The notes beneath the pieces are model-generated. The model was not told the origin of the DNA and searched no databases. It was given only the letters and a program-made list of their open reading frames with translations. A DNA stretch of 64,000 nucleotides, from contig CAWCPZ010000012.1 of the NCBI GenBank assembly GCA_963797635.1, forward strand, positions 1 to 64,000. Direction: 5' to 3'. This document shows positions 55,858-64,000 of this stretch, piece after piece. This stretch comes from JAOUEA01 sp963797635. GTDB lineage: Bacteria; Actinomycetota; UBA4738; HRBIN12. Every line of letters starts with the position of its first letter. Position 1 is the first letter of the stretch. A program made the position numbers and the translations under genes.

Positions 55858-57873
55858 ATGCCGTCTGCCCGCCGTTCCCTCGCCCTGGTCCTGCCTGCGC
55901 TCCTCGCCGCCTCGCTGCTCGCCGTCGTCCCTGAGGCGAGCGCCGTCAACCCGCCGCACGGCGCCATCGTCAGTGCGGACCCCGCGAACTTCACCCCGAA
56001 CGTCCGCAACGGCCGCGTCAACGCGTTGACCGTCGTCGGCAACCGCGTGATCGTCGGCGGCACCTTCACCACGGTGCAGAACGCCGGCAGTTCGACGAAC
56101 CTCACCCGCAACTACCTGTTCTCCTTCGACGCCACCACCGGGGTGGTCGATCCCAACTTCCGGCCCTCGCTCAACAAGGCCGTCGAGGCCCTCGCGCCCG
56201 GGCCCGATGGCACGTCGGTCTACGTCGGTGGCCGGCACACCACGATCAACGGCAGCAGCAACTTCGACCGGCTCTCTCGGCTGCGCCTGTCCGACGGCGG
56301 GTTGGTGACGAGCTTCGCGCCGAACCCGAACGGCAACGTCTACGACCTCGTGAGCCGGAACGGCCGCCTGTACGCCGGCGGCGAGTTCACGACGATCGGC
56401 GGCCAGGCCCGCACGCGGCTGGCCGCGCTCGACCTCACGACCGGCGCCGCCGATGCGTCCCTGAACATCCCGTTCACCGGCAACCCGATCGGCGGCACGT
56501 CGCAGGTCTGGAAGTTCGACATCACGCCGAACGGCAGCACGATGGTGGTGACCGGCAACTTCGACACCGCCGGCGGTCAGCCCCGCGCCCAGATCGCGAT
56601 CGTGGATCTGTCGACGAACCCGGCGACCCTCTCGTCGTGGAGCACCGATCTGTTCCCGTTCTACGACACGAGCGTCGTGCCGCCGAGGACCTGGTGCGCA
56701 GGGGTGTTCCCGCATTGGATCCGCGACATCGACATCTCGCCCGACGGCACCTACGTCGCGGTCGTGACCACGGGCGGCAACAACCCCAACCGGTTGTGCG
56801 ACTCGGTGACCCGGTGGGAACTCGGCCGCACCGGCCCGGGGCAGACGCCGACGTGGATCGACTCGACCGGCGGCGACAGCTTCCACAGCGTGCTGGCCAC
56901 CGGGACCGCGATCTACGCGGGCGGACACCAGCAGTGGGTCAACAACCCCTACAACCCCACCCGCTGCGGCGTGTGCACCGGGCCGTTCCCCGGCGGGATG
57001 GTGCGCACCGGCTTCTCGGCGCACGATCCGCTGAACGGGCTGCCGTTCCGGTGGAACCCGGGCCGCAACCCGCGCGGCAAGGGCGTCCTGGCGATGGTCG
57101 CCACGCCGACGGGGTTCTTCTTCGGCAGCAACACCGACCGGATCGCCGGGGAGTACCGCAGGAAGCTGGCGTTCATGCCGCTGGCCGGCGGCACCACGGT
57201 CCCCTCGATCGCGATGCCGACGCTGCCGGGCGGGTTCTTCTCCGTGGCGCCCACCGGCGCCCCCACCACCATGGTCCGTCGCTCGTACAACGGCACGACC
57301 TTCGGCGCACCGGGAACGGTGGCGACCGGCGTGGACTGGAGCGACACGCGGGGAGCGTTCGCGCTGAACGGTCGCCTGTACCAGGCGAGGAGCAACGGCA
57401 CCCTCACCGTGCGATCCTTCAACGGAACGACCGCGGGGAACGCCACCGCGATCGATCTGCACGGACTGCAGACCGCGCCCGATCCCGTCGTCTACCGCAT
57501 CCCGGGAACGGCGCTGCCGATCCCCGGTTTGGGGACCCATCTGTCGACGATGACCGGGCTCGCGTACGAAGGCGGCTGGCTCTACTACACGGTGCAGGGT
57601 GATCCGCGCCTCTACTCGCGAGGATTCACCGAGGAGAGCCAGACCGTGGGAGCGCCGCTGCTCGTGGCCAGCTCCGGCGACGGGGTGGACTGGGCGAACG
57701 TGCGCGGGCTCGCGATCGCTTCGGGCAACCTCTACTTCGCCCTCGCCGACGGCACGCTGAACCGCATCGCGTGGGTGAGCGGCCACCCTTCGGGCGCCGC
57801 CACCACGATCGGCGGTCCGGCGATCGACGGCACGAACTGGGCCTCGGGAGGGCTCTTCGTCTTCGGCTCCTGA
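55858..57873 (+). CDS. Secreted propeller-type repeat protein, paralogue 2 (intact)
   Basis: 671 residues without frameshift. Signal peptide SLALVLPALLAASLLAVVPE, cleavage near ASA. Propeller-like blades with VIVGGTFTTVQNAGSS, VYVGGRHTTINGSSN and LYAGGEFTTIGGQART. The C-terminal domain WSDTRGAFALNGRLYQARSN, TGLAYEGGWLYYTVQGDPRL and DGTNWASGGLFVFGS is shared with the paralogues at 49921 and 63234. It serves as the intact reference for repairing them. Extracellular; ligand unknown. Confidence 0.88.
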   Translation: MPSARRSLALVLPALLAASLLAVVPEASAVNPPHGAIVSADPANFTPNVRNGRVNALTVVGNRVIVGGTFTTVQNAGSSTNLTRNYLFSFDATTGVVDPNFRPSLNKAVEALAPGPDGTSVYVGGRHTTINGSSNFDRLSRLRLSDGGLVTSFAPNPNGNVYDLVSRNGRLYAGGEFTTIGGQARTRLAALDLTTGAADASLNIPFTGNPIGGTSQVWKFDITPNGSTMVVTGNFDTAGGQPRAQIAIVDLSTNPATLSSWSTDLFPFYDTSVVPPRTWCAGVFPHWIRDIDISPDGTYVAVVTTGGNNPNRLCDSVTRWELGRTGPGQTPTWIDSTGGDSFHSVLATGTAIYAGGHQQWVNNPYNPTRCGVCTGPFPGGMVRTGFSAHDPLNGLPFRWNPGRNPRGKGVLAMVATPTGFFFGSNTDRIAGEYRRKLAFMPLAGGTTVPSIAMPTLPGGFFSVAPTGAPTTMVRRSYNGTTFGAPGTVATGVDWSDTRGAFALNGRLYQARSNGTLTVRSFNGTTAGNATAIDLHGLQTAPDPVVYRIPGTALPIPGLGTHLSTMTGLAYEGGWLYYTVQGDPRLYSRGFTEESQTVGAPLLVASSGDGVDWANVRGLAIASGNLYFALADGTLNRIAWVSGHPSGAATTIGGPAIDGTNWASGGLFVFGS

Positions 57874-57912
57874 ACGAGGGCCGGTGTCGCCGGCTACAGG
57901 TATCGTCGTTCC

Positions 57913-58743
57913 ATGGCTCGGCTCAGCACCCGTGACCGCGCGAAGCTGCCCGACAAGGCGTTCGCCTACATCGACGCCGACGGGCACCGACGGCTGCCCA
58001 TCCACGACGAGGCGCACGTGCGGGCGGCGCTCGGCCGGTTCGAACGGATACGGTTCGAAGACGATGCTGCACGCGAGCGTGCGCGCCGCCGGCTGCTGAA
58101 CGCCGCCAAGAAGTACGGCATCGTGCCGGTGGGCTTCATCACCGGCCAGTTGCGGTCCGAACGCAGCTCGCGGAGCCCGGACTTCTCGACCTTCCCCACC
58201 GGCACCGTCACCTTCCTGATGACCGATATCGAAGGTTCCACGCTGTTGCTGCGCGAGTTGGGCGAGGCCTACGCCGCGGTGCTCAAGGACGTGCGTGCCA
58301 CGATCCGCAGTGCGGTCCGTCGGTGTGGCGGTCACAAGGTCGACGCCATCGGCGACGAATACTTCTCGGTGTTCGAGCGCGCCGCACCGGCGATCGAAGC
58401 CGCGATGGATCTCCAGGTCGCCATGGCTCAGCGCACCTGGCCGGGCGAACGCCCCGTCCGGGTGCGTGCCGGCATCCATACGGGCCGGCCCACGCTGACC
58501 GACGGGGGCTACGTGGGCCTCGCCGTCCACACCACCGCGCGCATCTGCTCGTGCGGCCACGGCGGTCAGATCGTCGTGTCTGCCCAGGCGAGGAAGGCGG
58601 CGCAGGGATCCATGCCGGCCGGTGCGCGGCTGCGCAGCCTCGGAAGCCATCGCCTCGCCGGTTTGGGGCAACCGGAAACGCTGTTCCAGCTCCACGCCGA
58701 CGGTCTGCCGTCACGGTTCCCCGCCTTGCGCACCGGTCCGTGA
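57913..58743 (+). CDS. Adenylate/guanylate cyclase with basic N-terminal domain
   Basis: 276 residues. N-terminal about 85 residues (KLPDKAFAYIDADGHRRLPI, RRRLLNAAKKYGIVPVGFIT) form a domain seen fused to cyclases in actinomycetes. The cyclase starts at about 95: TFLMTDIEGSTLLLREL (metal Asp), DAIGDEYFSVF (second metal Asp). The usual Asn is replaced in LAVHTTARICSCGHG: His stands where VNxAAR is expected, while the Arg is kept. Activity may be reduced or the substrate changed. Confidence 0.87.
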   Translation: MARLSTRDRAKLPDKAFAYIDADGHRRLPIHDEAHVRAALGRFERIRFEDDAARERARRRLLNAAKKYGIVPVGFITGQLRSERSSRSPDFSTFPTGTVTFLMTDIEGSTLLLRELGEAYAAVLKDVRATIRSAVRRCGGHKVDAIGDEYFSVFERAAPAIEAAMDLQVAMAQRTWPGERPVRVRAGIHTGRPTLTDGGYVGLAVHTTARICSCGHGGQIVVSAQARKAAQGSMPAGARLRSLGSHRLAGLGQPETLFQLHADGLPSRFPALRTGP

Positions 58744-58848
58744 GCCGCGTCGCGGCGACCCCGTCTGGACGCTCGAACGCAGAGCGTGCAGACTCGGAAC
58801 CGCGGGGAACACCCGTGGACGAACACCGACGATCAGGGAGCGATCGCG

Positions 58849-59223
58849 ATGGCTGACGATGCGAAGCAGGCATGGAACGACGTGGGAGAGCGGTTCGCCT
58901 CCCTCGGCAACCGGTTGTCGGACAAGTACCGCGAGTCCGGTTCGGGCGGCGAGCCAGATGCCGCCGAGACCCAGCGCAAACTGCAGGAGACGGCCAAGGA
59001 GGTCGGCGATCAGCTCTCGCGTGCCTTCGATGCCCTCGGGGCCACCATCCGGGACGAGGAAGCCAAGGCGGACCTGAAGCAGGCGCTCAACGCGTTCGGC
59101 GACGCGCTCGGAGCCACGTTCGACGAGGCCGGGCACGCGATCCGGCGAACCGTGGGCTCCAGCGGCGAGACCCCGCCGGCCAAGCCCGACGATCCGCCGG
59201 CGGGCCCGGCCAACGATGGCTGA
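58849..59223 (+). CDS. Small helical protein of unknown function
   Basis: 124 residues: MADDAKQAWNDVGERFASLG, ETAKEVGDQLSRAFDALGAT, LNAFGDALGATFDEAGHAIR. Amphipathic helices with regular GxxF spacing and an unstructured Pro-rich tail. AGGGAG upstream. It overlaps the cNMP-binding gene by 8 bp, so the two are co-translated. No family assigned. Confidence 0.72.
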   Translation: MADDAKQAWNDVGERFASLGNRLSDKYRESGSGGEPDAAETQRKLQETAKEVGDQLSRAFDALGATIRDEEAKADLKQALNAFGDALGATFDEAGHAIRRTVGSSGETPPAKPDDPPAGPANDG

Positions 59224-59623
59224 CAGGGCGAACCCGCGGGACGCGCTGGCGGCCATCCCGCTGTTCGCGCACCTGTCCAGCCGGCAGCTCCGCAGGATCG
59301 CCTCCAGCACCAACGAGGACGCCTACGAGGCGGGCGACGTCATCATCAACGAGGGCGGGCGCTCCCAATCGATGTTCGTGATCGTGGAGGGCACCGCCAG
59401 CGTCGTCCGCGACGGTCAGACGCTCGCGCAATTCACCCCGGGACAGTTCTTCGGCGAGCTGTCGATGATCGACGAACGCCCGCGAGCGGCCTCGGTGGTT
59501 GCCGACACCCCGATGCGGTGCCTCGTGCTCAAACATGAGGTGCTGCGCGACATCGTGATGAGCGACCCGCAGGTGGCGTGGTCGCTGCTGAAGACCCTGG
59601 CCAGCCGCCTCCGCGACGACTAG
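59216..59623 (+). CDS. Stand-alone cyclic-nucleotide-binding (CAP_ED) domain protein
   Basis: 135 residues: one CAP_ED domain, IPLFAHLSSRQLRRIASST, VIINEGGRSQSMFVIVEGTA, phosphate cassette GQFFGELSMIDERPRAASVV with Glu and Arg present. No DNA-binding domain. It is 473 bp after the cyclase at 57913, with one small gene between, all on the plus strand. It could sense the cAMP made there. Confidence 0.88.
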   Translation: MADRANPRDALAAIPLFAHLSSRQLRRIASSTNEDAYEAGDVIINEGGRSQSMFVIVEGTASVVRDGQTLAQFTPGQFFGELSMIDERPRAASVVADTPMRCLVLKHEVLRDIVMSDPQVAWSLLKTLASRLRDD

Positions 59624-59632
59624 CCGTCCCGG

Positions 59633-60700
59633 TCAGCCCTCCAAGGGCTGCTTCGGGAAGCCCTCGGGCGCCGGGATCCGGCTGGCTCCACAGGCCTTGT
59701 TGAGGAACGGGTAGGGGTCGATGGCGTCCATCACGCGGGTGAACCCGAACCGCGAGCGATGCAAGGGGGTCGGAAGCTCCCAGGGATGCCACTCGAAGTG
59801 GTCGTGCGGGCCGGTCGCATCGCCGGTGGAACCGACGTAGCCCACGATGTCGCCCGCCTTCACCACCCCGCGCTTGGCGAACCGGCTGAGGTGGTCGTTC
59901 CGGACGTATCCGTTCGGCCCGACGACGGTCACCCATCGACCGGCGAACCAGCCGTCGCTGTGCGGCACGGCGAAGCCGTCGAACGGCGCCCGGACCGGGC
60001 GACCGGTGGGCGCGATCACATCGTTGCCCCAATGCGGGTGATAGCCGCCCACCGTTCGACGTTCGCCGAAGTCGTCCGAGTAGTGGACGCCGCCGCCCAC
60101 GGGGCACCGTCGGAGCGGGTCGCGCGTCGGGTCGTTGTCCGTGCCGGTGCGCGGATAGGAGGTGAAGCGTCCGGTGCGCTGGATGTGGCCCCACGCGGCG
60201 GTGGGCGTGCCGTAGTTCAACCAGATCCACCGCATGCCCGCGATGAGCTGCTGGATCACCGCGGCGTTCGCGGTGGTGTTGGGACAGGCCTCCCATCCGT
60301 GGACGAAGCACGACGGGGAGAGTCGGAACGCGTACCGGTTCGCCGTCATCCAGGGTCCGAAGACGGTCGCCATCTCCTGGGTGGTCATCGCGAACTGCCC
60401 GTGCCACACGAAGTTGGCACCGCCGCGCTTGCGGAAGTCCGGGTCGAAGTCCGTGCCCTGCCAGCAGACGATCTTGGCGATGAACGGGGAGTCGGCCCAC
60501 TCCCTGGGCAGGTCTCGCGAGACCCTGATCGCGCGGGCGACGTGCCGCTGGAAGCGCTCGGGCACGTCGGGCTCGAAGCAGCGCTCGGCGGCCTTCGCGA
60601 GGGTCTGCGCGGACGCCGGCACCTGCACGATCCCGGCCACCGCGATCGCCGCCGACACGGCGGCGATGACCAGGCGACGGTGCGCGGGCGCCGAAGGCAT
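59633..60700 (-). CDS. M23-family metallopeptidase, secreted
   Basis: 355 residues. Signal peptide RRLVIAAVSAAIAVAGIVQV, cleavage near ASA. The first ~170 residues form a separate domain (CFEPDVPERFQRHVARAIRV, KIVCWQGTDFDPDFRKRG, CFVHGWEACPNTTANAAV). The peptidase domain shows YHPHWGNDVIAPTGRPVRAP (first zinc His and Asp) and STGDATGPHDHFEWHPWELP (HxH). It probably cleaves peptidoglycan cross-bridges or acts as an amidase activator. A 7-bp hairpin (CAGCCCT-CCA-AGGGCTG, 59634-59650) overlaps its end. Confidence 0.87.
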   Translation of the reverse strand: MPSAPAHRRLVIAAVSAAIAVAGIVQVPASAQTLAKAAERCFEPDVPERFQRHVARAIRVSRDLPREWADSPFIAKIVCWQGTDFDPDFRKRGGANFVWHGQFAMTTQEMATVFGPWMTANRYAFRLSPSCFVHGWEACPNTTANAAVIQQLIAGMRWIWLNYGTPTAAWGHIQRTGRFTSYPRTGTDNDPTRDPLRRCPVGGGVHYSDDFGERRTVGGYHPHWGNDVIAPTGRPVRAPFDGFAVPHSDGWFAGRWVTVVGPNGYVRNDHLSRFAKRGVVKAGDIVGYVGSTGDATGPHDHFEWHPWELPTPLHRSRFGFTRVMDAIDPYPFLNKACGASRIPAPEGFPKQPLEG

Positions 60701-60731
60701 GGCGCGTATCCTACGTCTAGGCTGCCGGGCG

Positions 60732-61481
60732 ATGGTCATGCCCCGAGCGATCGCCGCCGCGCTGTCGATCCTCGCTCTCGTCCTCGCGGGATCGTGCACC
60801 GATGAGCCGCTCGAACCACGGCCCACGGCGGCCTCGAGCCCTCCCCCCGCCTCACCGCTCCCCACCCAGGGCGTGGTCGCTCGCGACACCTTCGATCGCC
60901 CCGACGGCCCGATCGGCACGGCCGATGTCGGCGGTGGGTGGACCGAGATCCACGATTCCTGGAGCGTCCGCGACCACCAGGTCCGGGCCGCGAAAGCGTC
61001 GTCGTCCAGCTATGGATACGCGACGCTCGTGACCGGCGTCTCCGACGGCTACGTGGTCGAAGCCGACGTCACGCTGAGCCCCACGTTCCAGCGCGCGGCC
61101 CCCGGGTTGCTCGCCAACTACGCCGACAACGAGAACTACCTGTTCACGAAGGTCGAGGTCACCGAGGCGCATCCCGACGGGTTCATCGCGGTCGGCGATC
61201 AGCTGGAGGGCGTGGTGCGTTCCACCCTCTGCCAGAAGTCCCACCTCGGCTTGGAGAACGGCGAGACCTACCACCTCTCCCTGCGCCGTTCCGGCACGGA
61301 CGTGCAGGGAACGGTCGAGAGCGAGGACGGCACCGAACTGGGGACATGCGCGATCACGCTCGATGCCGAGCAGCTGGGCGCCTACGGCGAGGCCACCGCC
61401 TTCGGCCTGCGCGTGAAGATCGTGGGCGATGAGGACGACGGCCGATCCCGGTGGGACGAGTTCACCGTCACCGCCCGATAG
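60732..61481 (+). CDS. Lipoprotein with LamG/DUF1080-like beta-sandwich domain
   Basis: 249 residues. Lipobox ALVLAGSCTDEP. A Pro/Ser-rich linker leads to a concanavalin-like sandwich: ARDTFDRPDGPIGTADVGGG, WTEIHDSWSVRDHQVRAAKA, GLLANYADNENYLFTKVEVT, YGEATAFGLRVKIVGDEDDG. Such domains bind or hydrolyse polysaccharides. Starts ATG 60732 or 60738. It is anchored outside the membrane; target unknown. Confidence 0.82.
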   Translation: MVMPRAIAAALSILALVLAGSCTDEPLEPRPTAASSPPPASPLPTQGVVARDTFDRPDGPIGTADVGGGWTEIHDSWSVRDHQVRAAKASSSSYGYATLVTGVSDGYVVEADVTLSPTFQRAAPGLLANYADNENYLFTKVEVTEAHPDGFIAVGDQLEGVVRSTLCQKSHLGLENGETYHLSLRRSGTDVQGTVESEDGTELGTCAITLDAEQLGAYGEATAFGLRVKIVGDEDDGRSRWDEFTVTAR

Positions 61482-61489
61482 GGAGTGGG

Positions 61490-63088
61490 TCAGCCCAACA
61501 CCATGCCGTCGGCCGTCCCCGATGGCGCCGGATCGGGGAGTCGCATCATCCGGAAGGCGTTGAACAACCCGAAGAGCGCGGCGAGGAGCGGCACCAACAG
61601 TGCCACCTGCAGCGAGATCGTCCGTGCGTCCGTGTTGATGCGGATGATCTCCGCCTGGATGTCCTCGGCTGACCGACGAGGAGCTCCTCGAGCTGAGCGT
61701 TGCTCATGATCTCCGCGTCCTCTTCGAGGCCGTCGGCGACCTGCTGTTGTTCGGCGGGCGTGAACACGGCGCTCGACTCCGCCATGTTCGTGAAGGTGAA
61801 CGCCAGCGTGCCCAGCATGATGGCTCCGGCGAAGGCCAGGCCGAACGAGAGCCCGAACGAGCCGCTCGCCGAGTTCACGCCCGCGGCTTCGCTGACCCGC
61901 TCCTCATCGATCGGAGACAAGGTGTAGTTGTTGAGCTGGGAGACCAACAGCCCCAGCCCCGCACCGGCGATCACCAACGGCACGAAGAGGTACCAGCCGG
62001 AGTCCGCCCGAGGCACGATCGCGATCATCACCGCCATCCCCACCGCCAGGAGCGCGAAACCCATCCGGATCACCGCGCTCGGACGCCGGTCTCCCGCCCT
62101 CTTGCCTGCGAGCAGCGCCACCCCGAACATCGTGAGCGAGAGCGGGGCGATCGACAGCCCGTCTGCATCGCGTTGTACTCCAGCACCATCTGCAGGAAGA
62201 TCGGCAGGGCGATCATCGCGCCGCCCAGGGCGATCTGCTGCATCATCTGGCCCGTCACGCCGAACCGGAACATCTTCGATCGGAACAGATCCGGGTCGAT
62301 CAACGTCGGCTTGCCGTCACGCTTGCGGTGCACGAGCCAGTAGCTCAGCGATCCCAAGGCCACCGCTCCGACCGCCAGGAACGCCCCGACGGCCTCTCCG
62401 CCTTCCTGCCACACGAGGACCCCCAGGACGATGCCGCCCATGCCGAGGACGGACAGGACCGAGCCCGACCGGGTCGATGTGCCGAGGCCCCGTGTAGGGC
62501 ACGTCGCGGACCCGACCGATGCCGGACAGGACGATCGCGATGATCACCACCTCGAGGGCGAAACCGACGCGCCACGAGAGGAACGTGGTGATGAAGCCGC
62601 CGAGCAACGGCCCGACCGCGGCGGCGATCGCGGCCGAGGCACCGACCAGGGCGTACACCCGCTTCTGGGCCGCTCCTTCGAAGTTCCCGTGGATGAGCGA
62701 CTGCATCGCCGGCAGCAGGAGCGACGCGCCGAGTCCACCGATCACGGCCCAGAACACGACGATCGCGGTCACGCTCTGGGCGAACGTCATCGCCAGCGCC
62801 CCCACGGCGTAGGCGAGCAGACCCAGCACGTAGGCCTTCTTGCGGCCGATGAGGTCGCCGACCTTGCTGCCGATCAGGATGAACGCCGCCGACACGAGCG
62901 CCTCGAGCGCGATCGCCGACTGCACGGCGCTGACGGTCGTGCCGAGGTCGTGCGACGACGGCCGAGATCGACACGTTCATCAACGAGGTGTCGACGACGA
63001 GGACGAACATCGCCATCGCAAGCAGCAGCGCGAGCCGCTGGTCGAACTCCGGCGCTTCGGGAGCGGCGCCCGTCGTTGCTTCGCTCAC
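61490..63088 (-). CDS. MFS exporter, DHA2 family (four frameshifts)
   Basis: About 530 residues corrected. GTG 63088; TM1 LALLLAMAMFVLVVDTSLMN; then KVGDLIGRKKAYVLGL (motif A), GLGASLLLPAMQSLIHGNFE, VGPLLGGFITTFLSWRVGFA (motif C). Later segments: GALMIALPIF-like stretch, MGFALLAVGMAVMIAIVPRA, SLQVALLVPLLAALFGLFNA. Frame changes near 62955, 62480, 62160 and 61675. The end is DGMVLG and TGA 61490-61492. Second DHA2 exporter of the window; substrate unknown. Confidence 0.83.
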
Positions 63089-63199
63089 TCCGGTGTCTCC
63101 ATCCCGATCAGGCCGGATGCAGCGGGCCTCCGTCGAAGCCCTCAGCCGAGCATGACTCTAACCGGCGATCGAGCGTGGTTCGTGAGCCGGGCGGTGCGC

Positions 63200-63223
63200 G
63201 GCGCCGGGCCGAGGCCCGGCGCC
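63200..63223 (-). terminator. GC hairpin after propeller paralogue 3
   Basis: GGCGCCGGGCC pairs with GGCCCGGCGCC around GA, an 11-bp perfect arm, just after the minus-strand stop at 63234. No clear T tract follows. Confidence 0.65.
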
Positions 63224-63233
63224 GCCCCCAGAA

Positions 63234-64000
63234 CTAGCCGAACAGGAACAGGCCGCGGCCCTTCCAGTTGATGCCGTCCAGCCCGGGTCCGCTCACCGTG
63301 GTGATCGCCCCGGTCGGCTTGCCGGCGCTGAACGCGATCCGGTCGAGCGAACCGTTCGAACGGGCCACGAAGAGCTGCCCGTCGGCCACCGTCAGGCCCA
63401 CGGCCGTGTTCCAGCTGTAGCCGTCGGCCGACGTGCTGGCGGTGAAGGTCTCGGCGCCCACCATGTCGCTGCTCGGCGTGAAGTACCGGTAGAACAGGGT
63501 CGAGCTCCCGGAGACCGTGTAGTAGAGACGGCCGTTGTCCAGGAACATCCCGGTCACGTTCGACAGCGGGAAGTGCGTCGAGGTCAGGCCGTGCAGGTCG
63601 ACCGCCGTGGCCGGACCCACCGTGGTGCCGTTGAACGAACGCTCGTACAGCTTGCCGTCCGACCACCCCGTGTACAGGCTGCCGTTCGTGACGAACGCCC
63701 CGCGGGCCTGGCCCCAGTCGATCGTCGGCGTCGACAGCGTCGTCAGCCCGCCGGCGGTCGTGCCGTCGAAGGCGCGGTGCTCGAGCTGCGTCGCTCCGCC
63801 CGGCGCCGGGCCGGCGGGCACGTCGAGGTCGACGATCTCGATGCCGTTGACGAGCGGGTTCTCCGTCACGTGGGTGAAGTCGATGTTCACCGTGCCGTCG
63901 CTCGTGATCTGGAACTGCTTCATCGTGCCGCGCTGGTTGCCCACGTCGGCGACGATGTCGTAGTTCGTGAGCCGCGGGGTGCCGTCGATCGCGACCGAGA
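63234..64000 (-). CDS. Secreted propeller-type protein, paralogue 3, with malectin-like domain (partial, runs off window)
   Basis: The frame is open through the window end. The upstream part reads LTNYDIVADVGNQRGTMKQF, NIDFTHVTENPLVNGIEIVD, the end of a malectin-like carbohydrate-binding domain (PLVNGIEI is its hallmark). The C-terminal domain then follows: DWGQARGAFVTNGSLYTGWS, DLHGLTSTHFPLSNVTGMFL, RLYYTVSGSSTLFYRYFTPS, GLDGINWKGRGLFLFG. It shares this with paralogues 1 and 2. The start and propeller part lie beyond 64000. Probably a secreted glycan-binding protein. Confidence 0.83.
   Translation of the reverse strand, partial: SVAIDGTPRLTNYDIVADVGNQRGTMKQFQITSDGTVNIDFTHVTENPLVNGIEIVDLDVPAGPAPGGATQLEHRAFDGTTAGGLTTLSTPTIDWGQARGAFVTNGSLYTGWSDGKLYERSFNGTTVGPATAVDLHGLTSTHFPLSNVTGMFLDNGRLYYTVSGSSTLFYRYFTPSSDMVGAETFTASTSADGYSWNTAVGLTVADGQLFVARSNGSLDRIAFSAGKPTGAITTVSGPGLDGINWKGRGLFLFG

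Overview
The window is about 70% GC, uses many GTG starts, and is packed with genes on both strands. It looks like chromosomal DNA of an actinomycete-type bacterium (Actinomycetota). Support comes from a TCGAAC-N4-GTTCNA LexA-type box upstream of an Rv2578c-like radical SAM gene, the RecQ-phosphoribosyltransferase fusion, several class III nucleotidyl cyclases, an FmdB zinc ribbon, and the small GGGxGCLG membrane protein. I cannot place it in a class. I found no tRNA, rRNA, CRISPR array, insertion sequence or phage genes.

Layout. 1-9.4 kb: RecQ-PRTase helicase, two adenylate/guanylate cyclases with a broken RAM-domain gene between them, and a DHA2 drug exporter with a SnoaL-like partner. 9.5-11.3 kb: a ribbon-helix-helix/MazF toxin-antitoxin pair and an SQR-like flavoprotein. 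11.3-15.2 kb: a small operon with a PEP-utilising swivelling domain, a HAMP-cyclase, a secreted protein and an FmdB protein. 15.2-17.1 kb: one ORF joining a helix-hairpin-helix motif, a PHP phosphoesterase and a LigD-type polymerase. 17.2-32 kb: the metabolic core. It has a complete CUT1 sugar-type ABC transporter, then (minus strand) an RpiR regulator, a glutamine-synthetase-like ligase, an amidohydrolase and a COG1233 FAD oxidoreductase, then a complete branched-chain-amino-acid-type ABC transporter. This suggests uptake and gamma-glutamyl-type processing of an unidentified nitrogenous compound.

32-47 kb: mostly housekeeping and envelope genes: an MFS protein with a cNMP-binding domain, AI-2E exporter, CBS protein, secreted repeat proteins, CapA, membrane dipeptidase, a LexA-boxed radical SAM gene, GlsB, and an NYN/LOTUS protein. 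47-64 kb: a broken sialidase-like gene, an AlkZ-like glycosylase candidate, three paralogous secreted propeller-type proteins, a four-gene PepSY/secreted protein/response regulator/histidine kinase operon, a fourth cyclase, a stand-alone cNMP-binding protein, an M23 peptidase, a lipoprotein and a second DHA2 exporter. Two themes recur: cyclic-nucleotide signalling (four cyclases, two cNMP-binding proteins) and DNA repair (RecQ, PHP-LigD polymerase, LexA-controlled radical SAM, AlkZ-like).

Caution on quality: at least 30 single-base frameshifts break otherwise well-conserved proteins. Many lie in short G, C, T or A runs (for example GGCGC read as GGGCGC). I read them mainly as sequence errors, not gene decay. 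I give one span per gene and note where the frame changes. Positions of frame changes are approximate.
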